Shown piece after piece: positions 10,101 to 21,540 of a stretch of 64,000 nt of DNA. The notes below the pieces were generated by a model, which was given only the letters and a program-made list of their open reading frames with translations, ran no database searches and was not told the DNA's origin. A program made the translations under genes and the position numbers. Every line of letters starts with the position of its first letter. The first letter of the stretch is position 1. Source of the DNA: Cryptomeria japonica (Eukaryota; Streptophyta; Pinopsida; Cupressales; Cupressaceae); contig NC_081413.1 in the NCBI RefSeq assembly GCF_030272615.1, positions 330,607,302-330,671,301 of the forward strand, given 5' to 3'.

Positions 10101-11894
10101 TTCAATAAATTTGCTTTCTAGGGCTCAAATAAAGGTATTTTCCTACAAAAATTAAATTTTCAAAAAGCTCTCAAAATTTTAGCAAGGATTTGTTCTTTGA
10201 ATTTGAATTTTTGAGGTAAACATCATTGCCAAAAAATCAATATCTTGTTGACTAGGTAAAAAAAAAATGTATTGTCGAAGCCCCCTTTTTCACATTTGGA
10301 TTTGGATTTTCTAAAATTAACCTAACAAGTGTGCTTGAAGGTGGGGGTAATTAATCAAAAACTACTAATCATTTGTTGTAGGGGTAATTTTAGTGTGTGT
10401 CTTCGTATTTCCATTCCTAGCTTAATTAGGCTCACACGTTTTCATTGATCTTTTTCTTTGTTTGTTGAAGGCTAATTGTCTTTGCTTGAAGTGTCTTGCG
10501 CCTTTGGCATGCTTGTGTTTAGATTAAAACCCTAACAGTGATAAAAAAATAGTATCCTCTCCCTTTTCCTTCCATTGGACCTTGGGTGTAAGAGAAATTT
10601 TTATTATCTTTTAGAGGGCATGCCTCCCATCTTGTGAGAGGGAAAAACCCAAGTAGTATTTTGTGTTGGTCCGTTATATAAAAGATTGTGGTTTTAGATG
10701 AAAGTCTCTTATCACCTGGTGCTGATGTGTTATATTGATTTTTATCTCCTCAAGTACCCATAGTGGTGCATAAAACCTACAAGGGTTGGCAGGCCTCATT
10801 AATTTGAACGAAACACTGCATGTATATCTACCAGATGCCTTGAAACATGACTAGACACTTTTAGAGTAGTGGCCCACCCTATTTTGACTGAACATCGTGA
10901 TAATTTTAGTGCAAGGGGATAGCTAATTTTCCCCCAAGATACTCACCATAAGGGTCCCGTGAGATGAGATAAAAATCATTGCCTTAGCATAAGTTATTTG
11001 TAGCTTTCTGAGGAGAGGGTGATAGGGTCATCTTTCCAATCCTGCAGGCCCCTAGTTGTCTGCTCATGAAAAAGGAAAAATTAGTGAATACACCCATCAA
11101 GTTTCCTTACACTTGAGCCGATGGATATTCCAAGTTTTGGGTTGAAGTTACCACCATGAGAACATTGACCTTAGGTTAAGTGTTTGAGGTATCTTCGATT
11201 GTGCTAGAACTATGGAAATTGGGCTTATTCGGCCTATTGGACATACACATTTCAATCAAAACTTGACAAAAACACCTTCAGATATTGTGTCTTCATTATT
11301 TTTTATGTTTTCTTACCAAAAGATATTTAACACTATGATTTGGTCACACTCAACAATTGCAAAAATTTGAGACAGATTACAAAATTTTGCCAAAAACTAT
11401 GTCTGTGTGGGTTAATTCCATGTCTGTGAACTCGCAAAATGTCTGTGTTCAGAGATCAAAATATCTTGCAAGGAAGCTTCCTTTACGGCTTCAGTTTTAG
11501 TCAACCAGTCTTTATCACAACCTTCTCACACATTTTCAATCATTTTCACTCATTTGCAATCCCTCATACACACCTTCCAAGCTAGAGTCAAAAGGTTGCT
11601 TTGTTGTCCTAATTATATCTTGCAAACATACTACAATATATCACTAGGTGGTTCCCCCATCAAATATATCATCTTAGGGTCCCACTTGATCCTCTTTAGT
11701 CAAGGTCAACTTACCTCACCAAGAGATCTATCATCTCTTTGGAAGCCACACCTTACTTTAGATCACACTTATCTTGGACCTAAACTTTTGGACATTTCAA
11801 GACAACCCTAGATTCATTCCATCTCATATCTCCCCTTGGTCTTCCATAGTCTTCACATTTTCTTCCATCTCTCATTTTAACCAAGTTTTTGTTC
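10101..11894 (+). other. TE4 leader, no gene seen
   Basis: Non-coding 5' leader between the tandem repeat and the Gag start. I see stops in all frames, an A-run at 10260 and a weak TATATAAAAG at about 10675-10685. A short frame at 11554-11811 has no recognisable similarity and is probably chance. Confidence 0.5.
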
Positions 11895-12566
11895 ATGGTT
11901 GAAACTTGTTCACAAAAGTATAAAAGAGAAGCCAAGCAAGCTCTAAGATCTCTCAATATGAGTACCTATGAGTTTGAAGGAGATGAATTTTACAACCCAC
12001 AAAATTTGGAGAATCACAATAATATATTTAGGACAATGGCAATGCCTCCATTAATTTCATAGACATTGAAGAGACTATCATTGATCCAAGGTTTAATAGA
12101 ATGGTTGAAGAAATCATGAGAAGAGATAGACAACACTTCTGTCAAGTCATGGTACAAAGTGGAACAAGACTACCTCATGATTTTGATGTGTCAAAAATTC
12201 TAGACGATGATCCTAATCAAGTGAATCAAACAAATGCAAATCCTAGAGGACATAATGGTGGTAATAGGAGAGAATGTTTTGTGCCTGATTCACCCTCATC
12301 CTTATTTCAAAAACTAAAAGTCACCAACAATCATACTCACACCAATTTCCCTAGGAACTCTCATGAACAACCTTGTAGTTTCTGTTTTGCATGGATAAGA
12401 AATACTCATACTTATGATAACACCCAAGATCAAACCAATGCATACAATTATACTCAAGGGAACATTCAAAATCATGACACAAGGAGATCTTGTGTCAGAT
12501 TTGAGGGAAATATCCAAGATCATTCTTATGATACCTCCTATCCTCATAGTCATGACATGTATAATT
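11895..12566 (+). pseudogene. Gag N-terminal part of TE4 (before TE5)
   Basis: Translation from ATG at 11895 gives MVETCSQKYKREAKQALRS, which recalls the basic start of the TE11 Gag (MPVETRSRSKK). A frameshift near 12060 moves homology to another frame, which continues at 12101 with EEIMRRDRQHFCQVMVQSG and then a low-complexity part rich in Asn, Thr, His, Tyr and Gln. The TE5 insertion at 12567 cuts it. The duplication TAATT (12562-12566; 19171-19175) marks the break, and Gag continues at 19176. As in TE11, the N-terminal half is disordered and precedes the conserved Gag domain. Confidence 0.65.
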
Positions 12567-13355
12567 TGTTGGCATATGCACACTCCAATGAGACATTGTA
12601 TGTGATTGAAGGTTTTGTCATTGATGGCAACCTTGCAATCCTATGGCACCAGAAAAGGCATTATACCAGCATCAGTAGATCACACCCTCAGGACACCGGC
12701 ACCGACACAAAAGAAAGGAAGTATACCGGCATAGAGGCCGACAGGATTTTTGTTATATTATATTTTGTTTATTATTGTAAAAATGTGTAAGCTGACTTGG
12801 AAAATTGTAAAATGACTCTTATATATAAAAGAGATCATTATAGACATTTGGAATGATGTGTAGAAGCATAGAGGAAAATATTAGGTAGACCTATTGTGCG
12901 AGATATAGGTTAAGGGGTATATGTAAAGAACAGAGCAGGAACCGGTACTGAATCAGGCATTGAAGATGCTATTGTAAAGCAGTACAAGATATTGGATTTG
13001 TATAATCCCTATTGTAAGTCAGTGAGACTTCCCATTGAGCAGTGAGCTCTAGGTAGTTGGCCTTCCTGCATGTGTAGGCCCCTATTGTAAGTAATATTCT
13101 CTTATTGGCCAGTGAGTGAATATTGTGGGTCACAAATCCCACCAAGGTTTTTCCCACACCGGGTTTCCTCGTTAAAATCTTGTGTTATGGTGTCCTTTTC
13201 ATGTGGATGTTCTTGATTCTGTTTATTGCATTATTTCTTGCATACCGGTACACTGTTATATTATGTTCTGCATGTTTTAGGTTAAGAAATTCCAATTACC
13301 GGTTAGATACTGATTCACCCCCCCCCCCCTCTCAGTATCTATGGGATCCCTAACA
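12567..13355 (+). repeat. TE5 5' LTR (789 bp)
   Basis: It starts TGTTGGCATATGCACACTCC and ends GGATCCCTAACA. A TATA box, TATATAAAA, lies at 12822-12830. Near the end a 9-bp inverted repeat, AGATACTGA/TCAGTATCT, encloses a loop with a run of C (about 13305-13340), close to the primer site. Confidence 0.92.
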
Positions 13356-13357
13356 AT

Positions 13358-13373
13358 TGGTACTAGAGTTGTG
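13358..13373 (+). other. Putative primer binding site of TE5
   Basis: TGGTACTAGAGTTG starts 2 bp after the LTR. It looks like a decayed initiator-Met site (family form TGGTATCAGAGC). Confidence 0.65.
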
Positions 13374-13426
13374 TCCTCTATTTTCAAAAGCCTAACATCT
13401 TGAGGAAGATCTTGACACCGGTAAAG

Positions 13427-14583
13427 ATGGAAAGTCTGATGAAGCAACTGGAAGGAGCTCTTACAGACTATGATGCAGAAAAGTTGAAAAATATCAAATT
13501 AGAAGATGATTTAAGAGCAGCTCAAGACATCATTCAGGCACTTCAAGAAAATTTTACTATTGCAAGAAATAAGAGAAGAGAACTTTGTGAAAAATTGCAA
13601 AATGAGAATGATGAAAAGGAATCACTTAATGATATGATAAGCAAGTTGAAACAAGAGATCATAACAACAAAAAATGAAATGCAGGATATGACTATGAGAT
13701 TTTGCAAAGAGATTAAGGATCGGAAGAAGAATGAAGAAGAATTGACCAGAAGACTAAGTGATGCAGCAAATGAGAACATAAGACTTAGCTATGAAAATGA
13801 CATGTTGAAGACAGATCTGATGCATACTCAGAATGACTCAAATGAACTGATGAGACAAAAAGAAGTCTTAGAAAGAGAACTAGAAACTACAAATCAACAC
13901 AAAGAAAAATTCAAGAAAAGCTCAAAGGAACTTGGCACCTTGCTGAAGAATCAAAAACCTAAAGGTGACACTTCTAGAATTGTCTTTGAAGTTGGTGAAA
14001 GCTCCGGTACTGCAAATACTCAGGATCACAGCAAACCGGTAAGACAACCTAATGCTTATAAATTCAATGGTAAATGCTTTAACTATAATAAGTATGGTCA
14101 TAGAGAAAATTAATGTAGATCTAGAAATTATCAGAATATCAACACACCCACCAGTCAATGTTCTAAATGCAACAAAGCTGGTCACAACTCTGAAAACTAT
14201 AGAATGAATGTGAGATGTTATGTTTGTGGAAGATTTGGACATTTATCTAATCAATACAGAACACAAACTGGCATAGGTTATGGGAAAGCTATTCAGAAGA
14301 ATAATGTAACTTGTTATGCATGTAACAAGATTCTGCATATTGCTAAATTCTATAGAAATAAAGGAACACCGGTAGAAAACAAAAGTTCTAGCTTGAAAGG
14401 TAAAGAAAAGTTGAAGAGGTTAAGCAAGAATTCTCAAAACAATGGATTAGAAAAGCTGATCTAAATATTGGGAATACTCCTCCACCGATAGAACAAACCA
14501 ATACTTCACCAATAGAACAGAGTGATGCTTCACCAGAAGGACAGAGAAGTGCTCCACTGGCAGGAAGTTCTTCATCTAATTGA
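13427..14583 (+). pseudogene. Gag-like coiled-coil protein with four zinc knuckles (TE5)
   Basis: From ATG at 13427 the first ~190 residues form a long coiled coil rich in Glu, Lys, Asn and Leu heptads. Four retroviral-type zinc knuckles follow (about 14077-14355), expected as CX2CX4HX4C. Each lacks one Cys. In the first, the second Cys is Tyr (CFNYNKYGH). In the other three, the last Cys is Tyr (for example CYVCGRFGHLSNQY). A TAA at 14111-14113 interrupts, and a frame change near 14460 is needed to follow a Ser/Pro/Gln-rich tail to about 14583. It lacks the usual copia Gag N-terminal domain. A role in RNA binding and particle assembly is inferred. Confidence 0.65.
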
Positions 14584-14739
14584 AGAAAATTTCCTTGAGG
14601 GTTTGGCAATCTATTTGATACATGTGCTATTATTCCCTCGGTTAGAGATAAGAAGTTGGAAATTACTTATTACCGGAAAACAATGTTAAGTGAATACTTA
14701 ACCGACATGCAATTAATGTGGTAGATGGCGAAAAGACAC

Positions 14740-14885
14740 TATAAAATTAAGGTTTTGGCTCCATTTCATTTCACTAAGATTTCAAATTTTCAAAGAGCGC
14801 AAAGATTCCGAGCTAAGGAATTTCAAGCAAGAAGCAAGAACACTCCAAGCAATCATCCATCCAAGGCAGTAAAAGCTATTTAATC
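14740..14885 (+). promoter_or_regulatory. Possible internal promoter and 5' UTR for the TE5 long ORF
   Basis: TATAAAAT at 14740-14747 is followed by an untranslated stretch of about 110 bp and then ATG at 14886 in good context (AATCATGGC). The interval 14584-14885 has no coding similarity. This arrangement would allow a separate transcript for the second ORF; the inference rests on spacing only. Confidence 0.35.
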
Positions 14886-17800
14886 ATGGCATCCACCTCT
14901 GCAATTGAATATATAGCAAACCCTACTATTTTTGAATTAATAAAAAGACCTAGGCCCATATTTCAGTTAGTTCCTGAGATAGCAAAGAAGGATGATACCT
15001 TAGGTGCTTTTTCTCAAATTCCTAAGGGAGTTGTATATGCTGAAGACCCTAGAATGTACATCCACTGCAACATTGAGGAATTAGGAGATGAGGAAATTAA
15101 AACCACGTTTAAAACTATGATATGTGATAATACCAGCAATGTAAAGGATGAACACAAGATCATCGAGACCCTAGGATTTACAGAGATCCTTAGCATTCCT
15201 GAATTTCCAAAGGATGTGATTAGGATAGTCTTAAGCAGGGTACATGGAGAATTTTTCTGGTTAGATGCAATCCACAAAATCACCAAGGAAGCTGTGAAAG
15301 CTATCACAGCATTACCGACCACTGGTAAAAGACCAGATAAAACCAAGAAAGTTTCCAATGACCTAGTTATAAACCTAACTGGTGCAACATTCAATAAGAG
15401 GTCTCTAAGAGTTAATGATGTAACAGATGTCAATGTGAGATTCATCAGTATGATATTAGGGTATAAAGCTACTCATGCTAATAGACTCAATTCAGTTTCA
15501 AGTTTATGCATTAAGAGTGCTTATGATATGGTCACAGATAATGCAAAAATTGACATATGTGAGTGGTTAAAGGATGAATTAATTGACAATCTCGAAAAGA
15601 TCAAGAAGGACAAGAAAGAAACTTTTAGATTTGGAAATCTGTTAGTATGTCTAATGCTACACATAACAAAATAGGTTCCCAGTATAGGTTACAAAGAACT
15701 TGGATATGACATACCGGTAGGCAAACAATTAACAGAACTATTCAATAACATGGGTGAGAACAAGGAAAACAATATTAATGACTTCTTTCAAGCATTAAAG
15801 ACCAAAATGAAGAAAAGAGTAAGGTTATCACAGAAGATTGTAGACAAATACAAAGATGAAATATGCTTTGTCATCAAGAAAGATGAAATCTGGATGGAAG
15901 CGGTCATCCCAAGGACAGTTTGGGTAACCGAGATGGGCTATGAAACAAATGATCACATAGTTGAAACATATGCTAAAGGACTTCTGGAAGCCCCCAGAGA
16001 ACCTAAGGAAGAAGTATTTGGTAGTGCAGAAAATATTGAAAGACAAATTCAATCAAAGAAAAGGGTGAAAAACATTGAGGCAGTTGTAAGGAAAGGTTCC
16101 AGACAAGCAAAAGCCATCAAAGAAGATGTATTGAAGAAAATTGGCATAACAGAGGATGAGTTAGCAGCTCCACAGCCTGAAACTCACCTATCACTGGTAG
16201 GTACTTCTTCAAGAAGTGACATGCTTGCAACTTTCGAAAGAGTTGTAAGAAAAAGAGATCCCTCACTGGCAACCACACCCTCACCCAGGAGGACAAGGCA
16301 AAAGCAACAAGCAATGAGATCTCTGGTAAGAAAGGCCACACCAACGAAGAAACTGACACCTAAGAAGAAGAAAAGGACAAACAAAGACTTGGCCCCTCTT
16401 GATATACTGCTGAATGAAATCATAGAGGAAGGTAAACTGAAGAATATAGAGAAAATATATGACACTCTAACAGCTGATAAAAAAGAGCAAGTTGAAAATA
16501 GTGTTATATTGCACATGGATATGTACAAGAAGTTTTTGATGGAAGTAGTCAATGAAATACGAGATGAATTATTCAAAAGAATAGAAGCAAGAAGACAAGC
16601 AGTGATAGAATTGGATAAGAAAATAAAAATTGAAAAGTTACTTGCTGTATATCCAGTAAACTCTCCACAAGAAATTGATGACCTAATTGCTCAAGCCAAG
16701 CGGACAGTATTTTCTACTGCACACCGACACGTTGCTTTAATGTTAGGAAGAGTTAATGAGGTGACAGAGGAAACAGAAAATGGATGGGATATATTCCTAG
16801 CTGAGAAAGAAAAACAAGAAGAGTACAGGAACCCCAAACCCATAAAAGTTTATCAGAAAGATAGAGACAAGGGGAAAGGAAAAATTGGTGGACCACCTAG
16901 TATCAAAGTTAGAAACAACTTACCCCCACCTTCTTTGATTACTCCACCGGTAAAATCAACAACTACTGAAGATCAACCGGCAGCCGAGAGTATGGATGTA
17001 GAGGATAATAATCCTAATCCTGAAGTCCTATATATTGTGAATGTTGATACTCAGAAGATCAACATAGTAGTAGACAAACATACAACAGAAAAGACAGATA
17101 TGGCTAGTGCGCCTCCGGTGACTGAGGAAACTAATAAACCGGCAGAAGATAAAGAGAAAAAGGTAGAGACTGAGACACGGACTGACACAATGAAATATAC
17201 AGAGAAACAAACAGAGCTAAAATCTACAGAACAACACAACTGGAACCAGTACATAAGGAAACAGTGCCACCGGCAACTCATGAAGTAGGAAAACCATTGC
17301 TTAAAGAAATGCAGACACAAACAAACCTACCAGAGGTCAAAACAAGCTTGGTTACTTCCACTGGTACTTAGATTGATGATTCATCATCAAGCTTCAAATA
17401 AACCAATGTGACTGAGGTACTACTTGATTCTATCAAGAAAATAACTGACTGCAACTCACAGGCTTACAAAGCAATTGATGATACCATACCAATTTTGAAG
17501 GTAATTGCTCCTAACTGTAATATAGATAACAAAGATTCTTTAGGACAATTGGATACACTGTGTAAATATATCTCAGAAAACATTGAGAAAATAAAAGAAG
17601 AATCAGTGAAGGATAAAGTAGAAGTTGAAAAATAGAAATTCTTTGATGAGCAAATAAAGAAGTGTAATAGATATTTTGACACACTTCTACCGAAATTATG
17701 TAATTTGTTGAAAGAGTACAAAAATTTGTACAAAGATACCTGTAAAACAAACTTTTTGACTATAGATATTGACAAGAAAATAAGCAAGGTACAAGATGAG

Positions 17801-18163
17801 ATCAATAAACTTGCAGATAATTTTGTCAACTCACCTGATACACTATCAATTTTTGAGGAGAAGATAACAAATTTTGAGGAAGAACTACTTAAATTGGAGA
17901 GAGAGAAAGAAAGAATAATAAGTAAGGCAAAACATTTGAGATCAAAACTAAGTCCAAGATTGGACTATCTAGCATCTCTGCGGAAGGAAATTTCTGAGGC
18001 ACTAATACAGGGAAGCAAAACACCGGCAGAGCATTTACAGCATCTCACCGATACAGTGAAGAGAACAGAGACAACAATAAAGGATAGCAAGAAGTTTATG
18101 GATAGTATAAACTTGATTTTGGGAGATCTTTTTCAAATTATAACTACCCAGCTACAAGGTTGA
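14886..18163 (+). pseudogene. Large ORF of unknown function in TE5 (about 1,090 codons)
   Basis: Frame 3 is open from ATG 14886 to 17288 apart from one TAG at 15672-15674. Near 17230 homology moves by one frameshift to frame 2 and runs to TGA at 18163, with stops at about 17369, 17399 and 17633. I do not recognise the protein. Residues 1-260 look globular and helical, ending FRFGNLLVCLMLHI. About 270-400 is a second part with MKKRVRLSQKIVDKYKDE. Near 16330-16390 a very basic stretch (TPKKKKRTNK) could be a nuclear signal. A helical block (16400-16850), a Pro/Thr/Glu-rich part and a C-terminal coiled coil (17700-18160) follow. Its layout and a few motifs resemble the TE10 upstream ORF (43070-46690). 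Confidence 0.6.
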
Positions 18164-18205
18164 AACCAAAAACTCTACTGACATCTTCACAACCTTTGTC
18201 ATTGA

Positions 18206-18374
18206 TGCCCAAAGGGGGAGTAGTGGGATGAGAAAATTCAATTCAAATCATAGGACAGGAATCATATGCTCAGGGGGAGCTCTCACATTTTTGGTAACAT
18301 TTTTTGGACTACACATTTTTGGATACTTTTTGAAATTTCTCATGAGTGTTGCCATCAATGCCAAAGGGGGAGAT
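18206..18374 (+). other. Polypurine tracts at the TE5 3' end
   Basis: CAAAGGGGGAGAT (18362-18374) directly precedes the 3' LTR and is the plus-strand primer tract. Two more tracts, CAAAGGGGGAGTA near 18208 and CAGGGGGAGCT near 18269, lie upstream. ATTGATGCCCAAAGGGGGAG and ATCAATGCCAAAGGGGGAG are near-duplicates about 155 bp apart. Confidence 0.75.
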
Positions 18375-19170
18375 TGTTGGCATATGCACACTCCAATAAG
18401 ACATTGTATGTGATTCAAGGTTTTGTCATTGATGGAAACCTTGCAATCCTATGGCACCACCAAAGGCATTATACCGGCATCAGCAGATCACACTCTACAC
18501 CAGCACTCAGGACATCAGCACCAGCACAGAAGAAAGGAAGGATACCGGCACAGAGGCTGACAGGATTTTTGTTATATTAAATTTTGTTTATTATTGTAAA
18601 ACTATGTAAGCTGACCTGGCAAATTGTAAAATGACTCTTGTATATAAAAGAGATCATTATAGACATTTGGAATGATGTGTAGAAGCATAAAGGAAAATAT
18701 TAGGCAGACCTATTGTGCGAGATATAGGTTAAGGGGTATATGTAAAGAACAGAGCAGGAACCGGTACTGAATCAGGCATTGAAGATGCTATTGTAAAGAA
18801 GTACAAGATATTGGATTTCTATAATCCCTATTGTAAGTCAGTGACACTTCCCATTGAGCAGTGAGCTCTAGGCAGTTGGCCTTCCTACATGTGCAGGCCC
18901 CTATTGTAAGTAATATTCTCTTATTGGCCAGTGAGTGAATATTGTGGGTCACAAATCCCACCGAGGTTTTTCCCACACCAGGTTTCCTCATTAAAATCTT
19001 GTGTTATGGTGTCCTTTTCATGTGGATGTTCTTGATTCTGTTTATTGCATTATTTCTTGCATACCGGTACATTGTTATATTATGTTCTACATGTTTTAAG
19101 TTAAGAAATTCTAATTACCGATTAGATACTGATTCACCCCCCCCTCTTAGTATCTGTGGGATCCCTAACA
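18375..19170 (+). repeat. TE5 3' LTR (796 bp)
   Basis: It matches the 5' LTR over its whole length, with a small insertion near 18495. TATA is at 18641-18649. The terminal hairpin is kept (AGATACTGA/TTAGTATCT, one G-T pair) with a shorter C-run. TAATT follows. Confidence 0.92.
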
Positions 19171-19175
19171 TAATT

Positions 19176-20690
19176 GACCTTGACCTAGTGCTCCTTATTA
19201 TAATAACATACCAAGTGGTCCATATTCTACCTACAACTATGTTCCTCCTCCATATGAGCACATCCATAACCAATATCATCCATACATGCATTATATCCCT
19301 CCTCCTCTGCTCGATGGATCAAGCATGGGACTAACTCAAAGAAATAAGACACCACCTAAGAATGACTTGCAACATCAAGTCATGGATTTGAAAAAACAAA
19401 TGGCAGATATGAATGCACAAAATCAAGAAAACACAATGTAAGACATATGTCCTTATCAATTTGACATGATTATTCCAATGCCTCCATTTCCTCCACATTT
19501 CGTGACACCAAAATTTTATAAGTATAAACACAAGGGAGATCCTAAGGCACACATAAGAGAATTTTTCACATCTTGCATTCAAGTAGCAAGAGAAGAAACA
19601 TAATTGATGAGGTTGTTCCCACAAAGTTTAGTTGGACAAGCTATGGAATGGTTCTCCCAACTTCCACCTAGAATCAAGTCATGGAGTAATCTAGCAAAAG
19701 CTTTTAGACAACACTTCTCATACAATATTGAAATAGATATGTGAGTAACTACTTTGTGAAATACCAAAGAGAAAAATGGAGAGTCCTTTGCTTCATTCTT
19801 ACAATGATGGAGAGGTCTTTCTAGTCAATACTTTTGTAATATCCCACAAAAACAAATGTTGGAAATGTTTACTCAAAATGTCAACAAGGATATTGGATAT
19901 GAACTAAGAAAAGCCTGTTTGTCCACTTTTAAGAAAGTCATTGAAAAGGGATTGGCAATTGAGAAAGTTCTTATTGAACAAGGCACCATTAAGCTATTAA
20001 AGGATAACAAAGAGGAATCAAATGGGAAATAAAAACCCTTATTTTGGAACAAGAACAAGAATAGAGTCAATGATGGGCTAGTAGATGCAAATATGGTGAA
20101 ACCAAGATGACTTTGCTAAGTACAAGCTCATCCAATTCGAATAATCAAGTGAATACTCAAAGGCCATAAAAGCCTCCAAGAAAATACACTCCATTGGGAG
20201 AGCCAATTGAGACAACATTTGAGGAATTGGTTGCAAACAAGCTTATAACAATTTACTAGACAATCTACCTTATGAACCAAACGTGAAATCTGCATGGTGG
20301 AATTATGATGAGTTTTGTGAGTATCACAATAGTAAAGGACATAAGACTAGCAATTGTTATAGATTGAATAACATCATGCAAGATATTATTAACAAGGGAG
20401 ACATAGATATTGATGGTTACAACTCCAATGAGGAACATATAATGTTTAAGGAACCATTCTCTAAACATGATAAGGGAAAAACTAAAGGAAGTAATCAAGC
20501 TAACTATGCCAACATTTCCTATAACTATGATTCTACTATTAACCACATTTCAATGGACATTCATGTCTCTACCATTATTATAAAGGACAAAACTCCCGAA
20601 GGTTCTACCCAAAGGAGTAAAGTTGTTTTGAAAGGAATTGGACCATCATCTTCACCAACTCCTGAATGCAATGTTACAGCTTGACGAGGC
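19176..20690 (+). pseudogene. Gag domain and knuckle of TE4 (after TE5)
   Basis: Gag resumes with a Pro/Tyr/His-rich segment, then the conserved domain: MPPFPPHFVTPKFYKYKHKG, LMRLFPQSLVGQAMEWFSQL, SWSNLAKAFRQHFSYNIEID. It matches TE11 (YMPPFPKHFEAPHFEKYRG, GQAMDWYSHL) residue by residue in blocks. In-frame stops occur near 19441, 19600, 19741, 19757 and 19806. Downstream, 20283-20684 carries an unusual knuckle, CEYHNSKGHKTSNC (CX2HX4HX4C), identical in form to the TE11 one, followed by DHDKGK-like and QRSKVVLKG segments. Gag packages the element RNA; this copy is inactive. Confidence 0.85.
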
Positions 20691-21540
20691 AAAGTCACCT
20701 TGCAATTTTTTCCATACAAAACCACAACTTCATCATCCACCAAGAATGATTATGAACTTGTATACTAGTTAAGTAAGACACTCACCCTCATTTCCATCCT
20801 TGAGATTTTATGTATATCCCCCTCACATAAGGCTATCCTTGATAAGGCATTGAGAGAAACCTTTGTACCCATTGATATGAATGTGGGCCAATTTCAAGGC
20901 ATGGTGGGATACCTTTCTACTCCATATTGCCTTACATTCATAGAAGTCGATGATTCACCCCTTCATATTGAAGCCTTTCTTCATAAAAACCGTATCAAAC
21001 GAGTCTTGATAGATGAAGGAGCAGGTCTAACCATTTGCATATTAAATATTATTAAGCAATTGGGATACTCTGAACAAACTATGGATTCAAGAAATAATAT
21101 CACCATCAAAGCATATGATGATTAAGAATGCTCATCTAAAGGAATATTCACCCCACATTTGAGAGTTGGGATAGTGACGAAGGATGTGGTTTATCAAGTC
21201 CTTGATTTAGATCTCACATATAACATACTTTTGGGCTGTTTGTGGATAGATGAAATGAGAGCAGTACCAGATCAACATATCACCAATGTATTAATTTCTA
21301 CCAAATGGATTCGAAGTGACAGTCAAAGGTGATCCAAATCCTTTCATATATTTCAACAACCTATGATCAAAACTAGAAACAATAGTCCCAGTCAATTGAC
21401 AGGTTATTCCTTCTTCAACATATGTTGATCCAGAATCATTGAAAGCTTCCTCATCAAAGCAAGGAGAGCTCAAAGAAAAATTCAAGTTTAAAGACATGGG
21501 ATGGGGTTAGTATATCTTTCATGTTGATCAACTCCCACTA
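20691..21540 (+). pseudogene. Protease of TE4, degraded
   Basis: The frame 20850-21125 gives a retropepsin with VLIDEGAGLTICIL, where the catalytic Asp is followed by Glu-Gly rather than the Gly-Gly of TE1. ITIKAYDD matches TE1 and TE11. After a TAA at 21123-21125 the homology goes on through decayed frames (YNILLG-like near 21220) to the DQLPLSPKTF segment near 21520, which matches TE11 LPMSPKSYG. It is inactive because of stops and the changed active-site neighbour. Confidence 0.75.

Larger units (their letters stand above)
12567..19170 (+). mobile_element. TE5: copia-like non-autonomous LTR retrotransposon, 6.6 kb
   Basis: The structure is complete: LTRs at 12567-13355 and 18375-19170 (TGTTGG...TAACA), duplication TAATT on both sides, primer site at 13358 and polypurine tract CAAAGGGGGAGAT just before the 3' LTR. 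The LTRs are about 95% alike by eye, with one roughly 13-bp insertion in the 3' copy. There is no protease, integrase, RT or RNase H anywhere inside. Instead it has a coiled-coil/zinc-knuckle protein (13427-14583) and a long ORF of unknown function (14886-18163). The purine tract form and LTR ends look like Ty1/copia, so it probably moves with enzymes of a copia partner. Confidence 0.88.
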
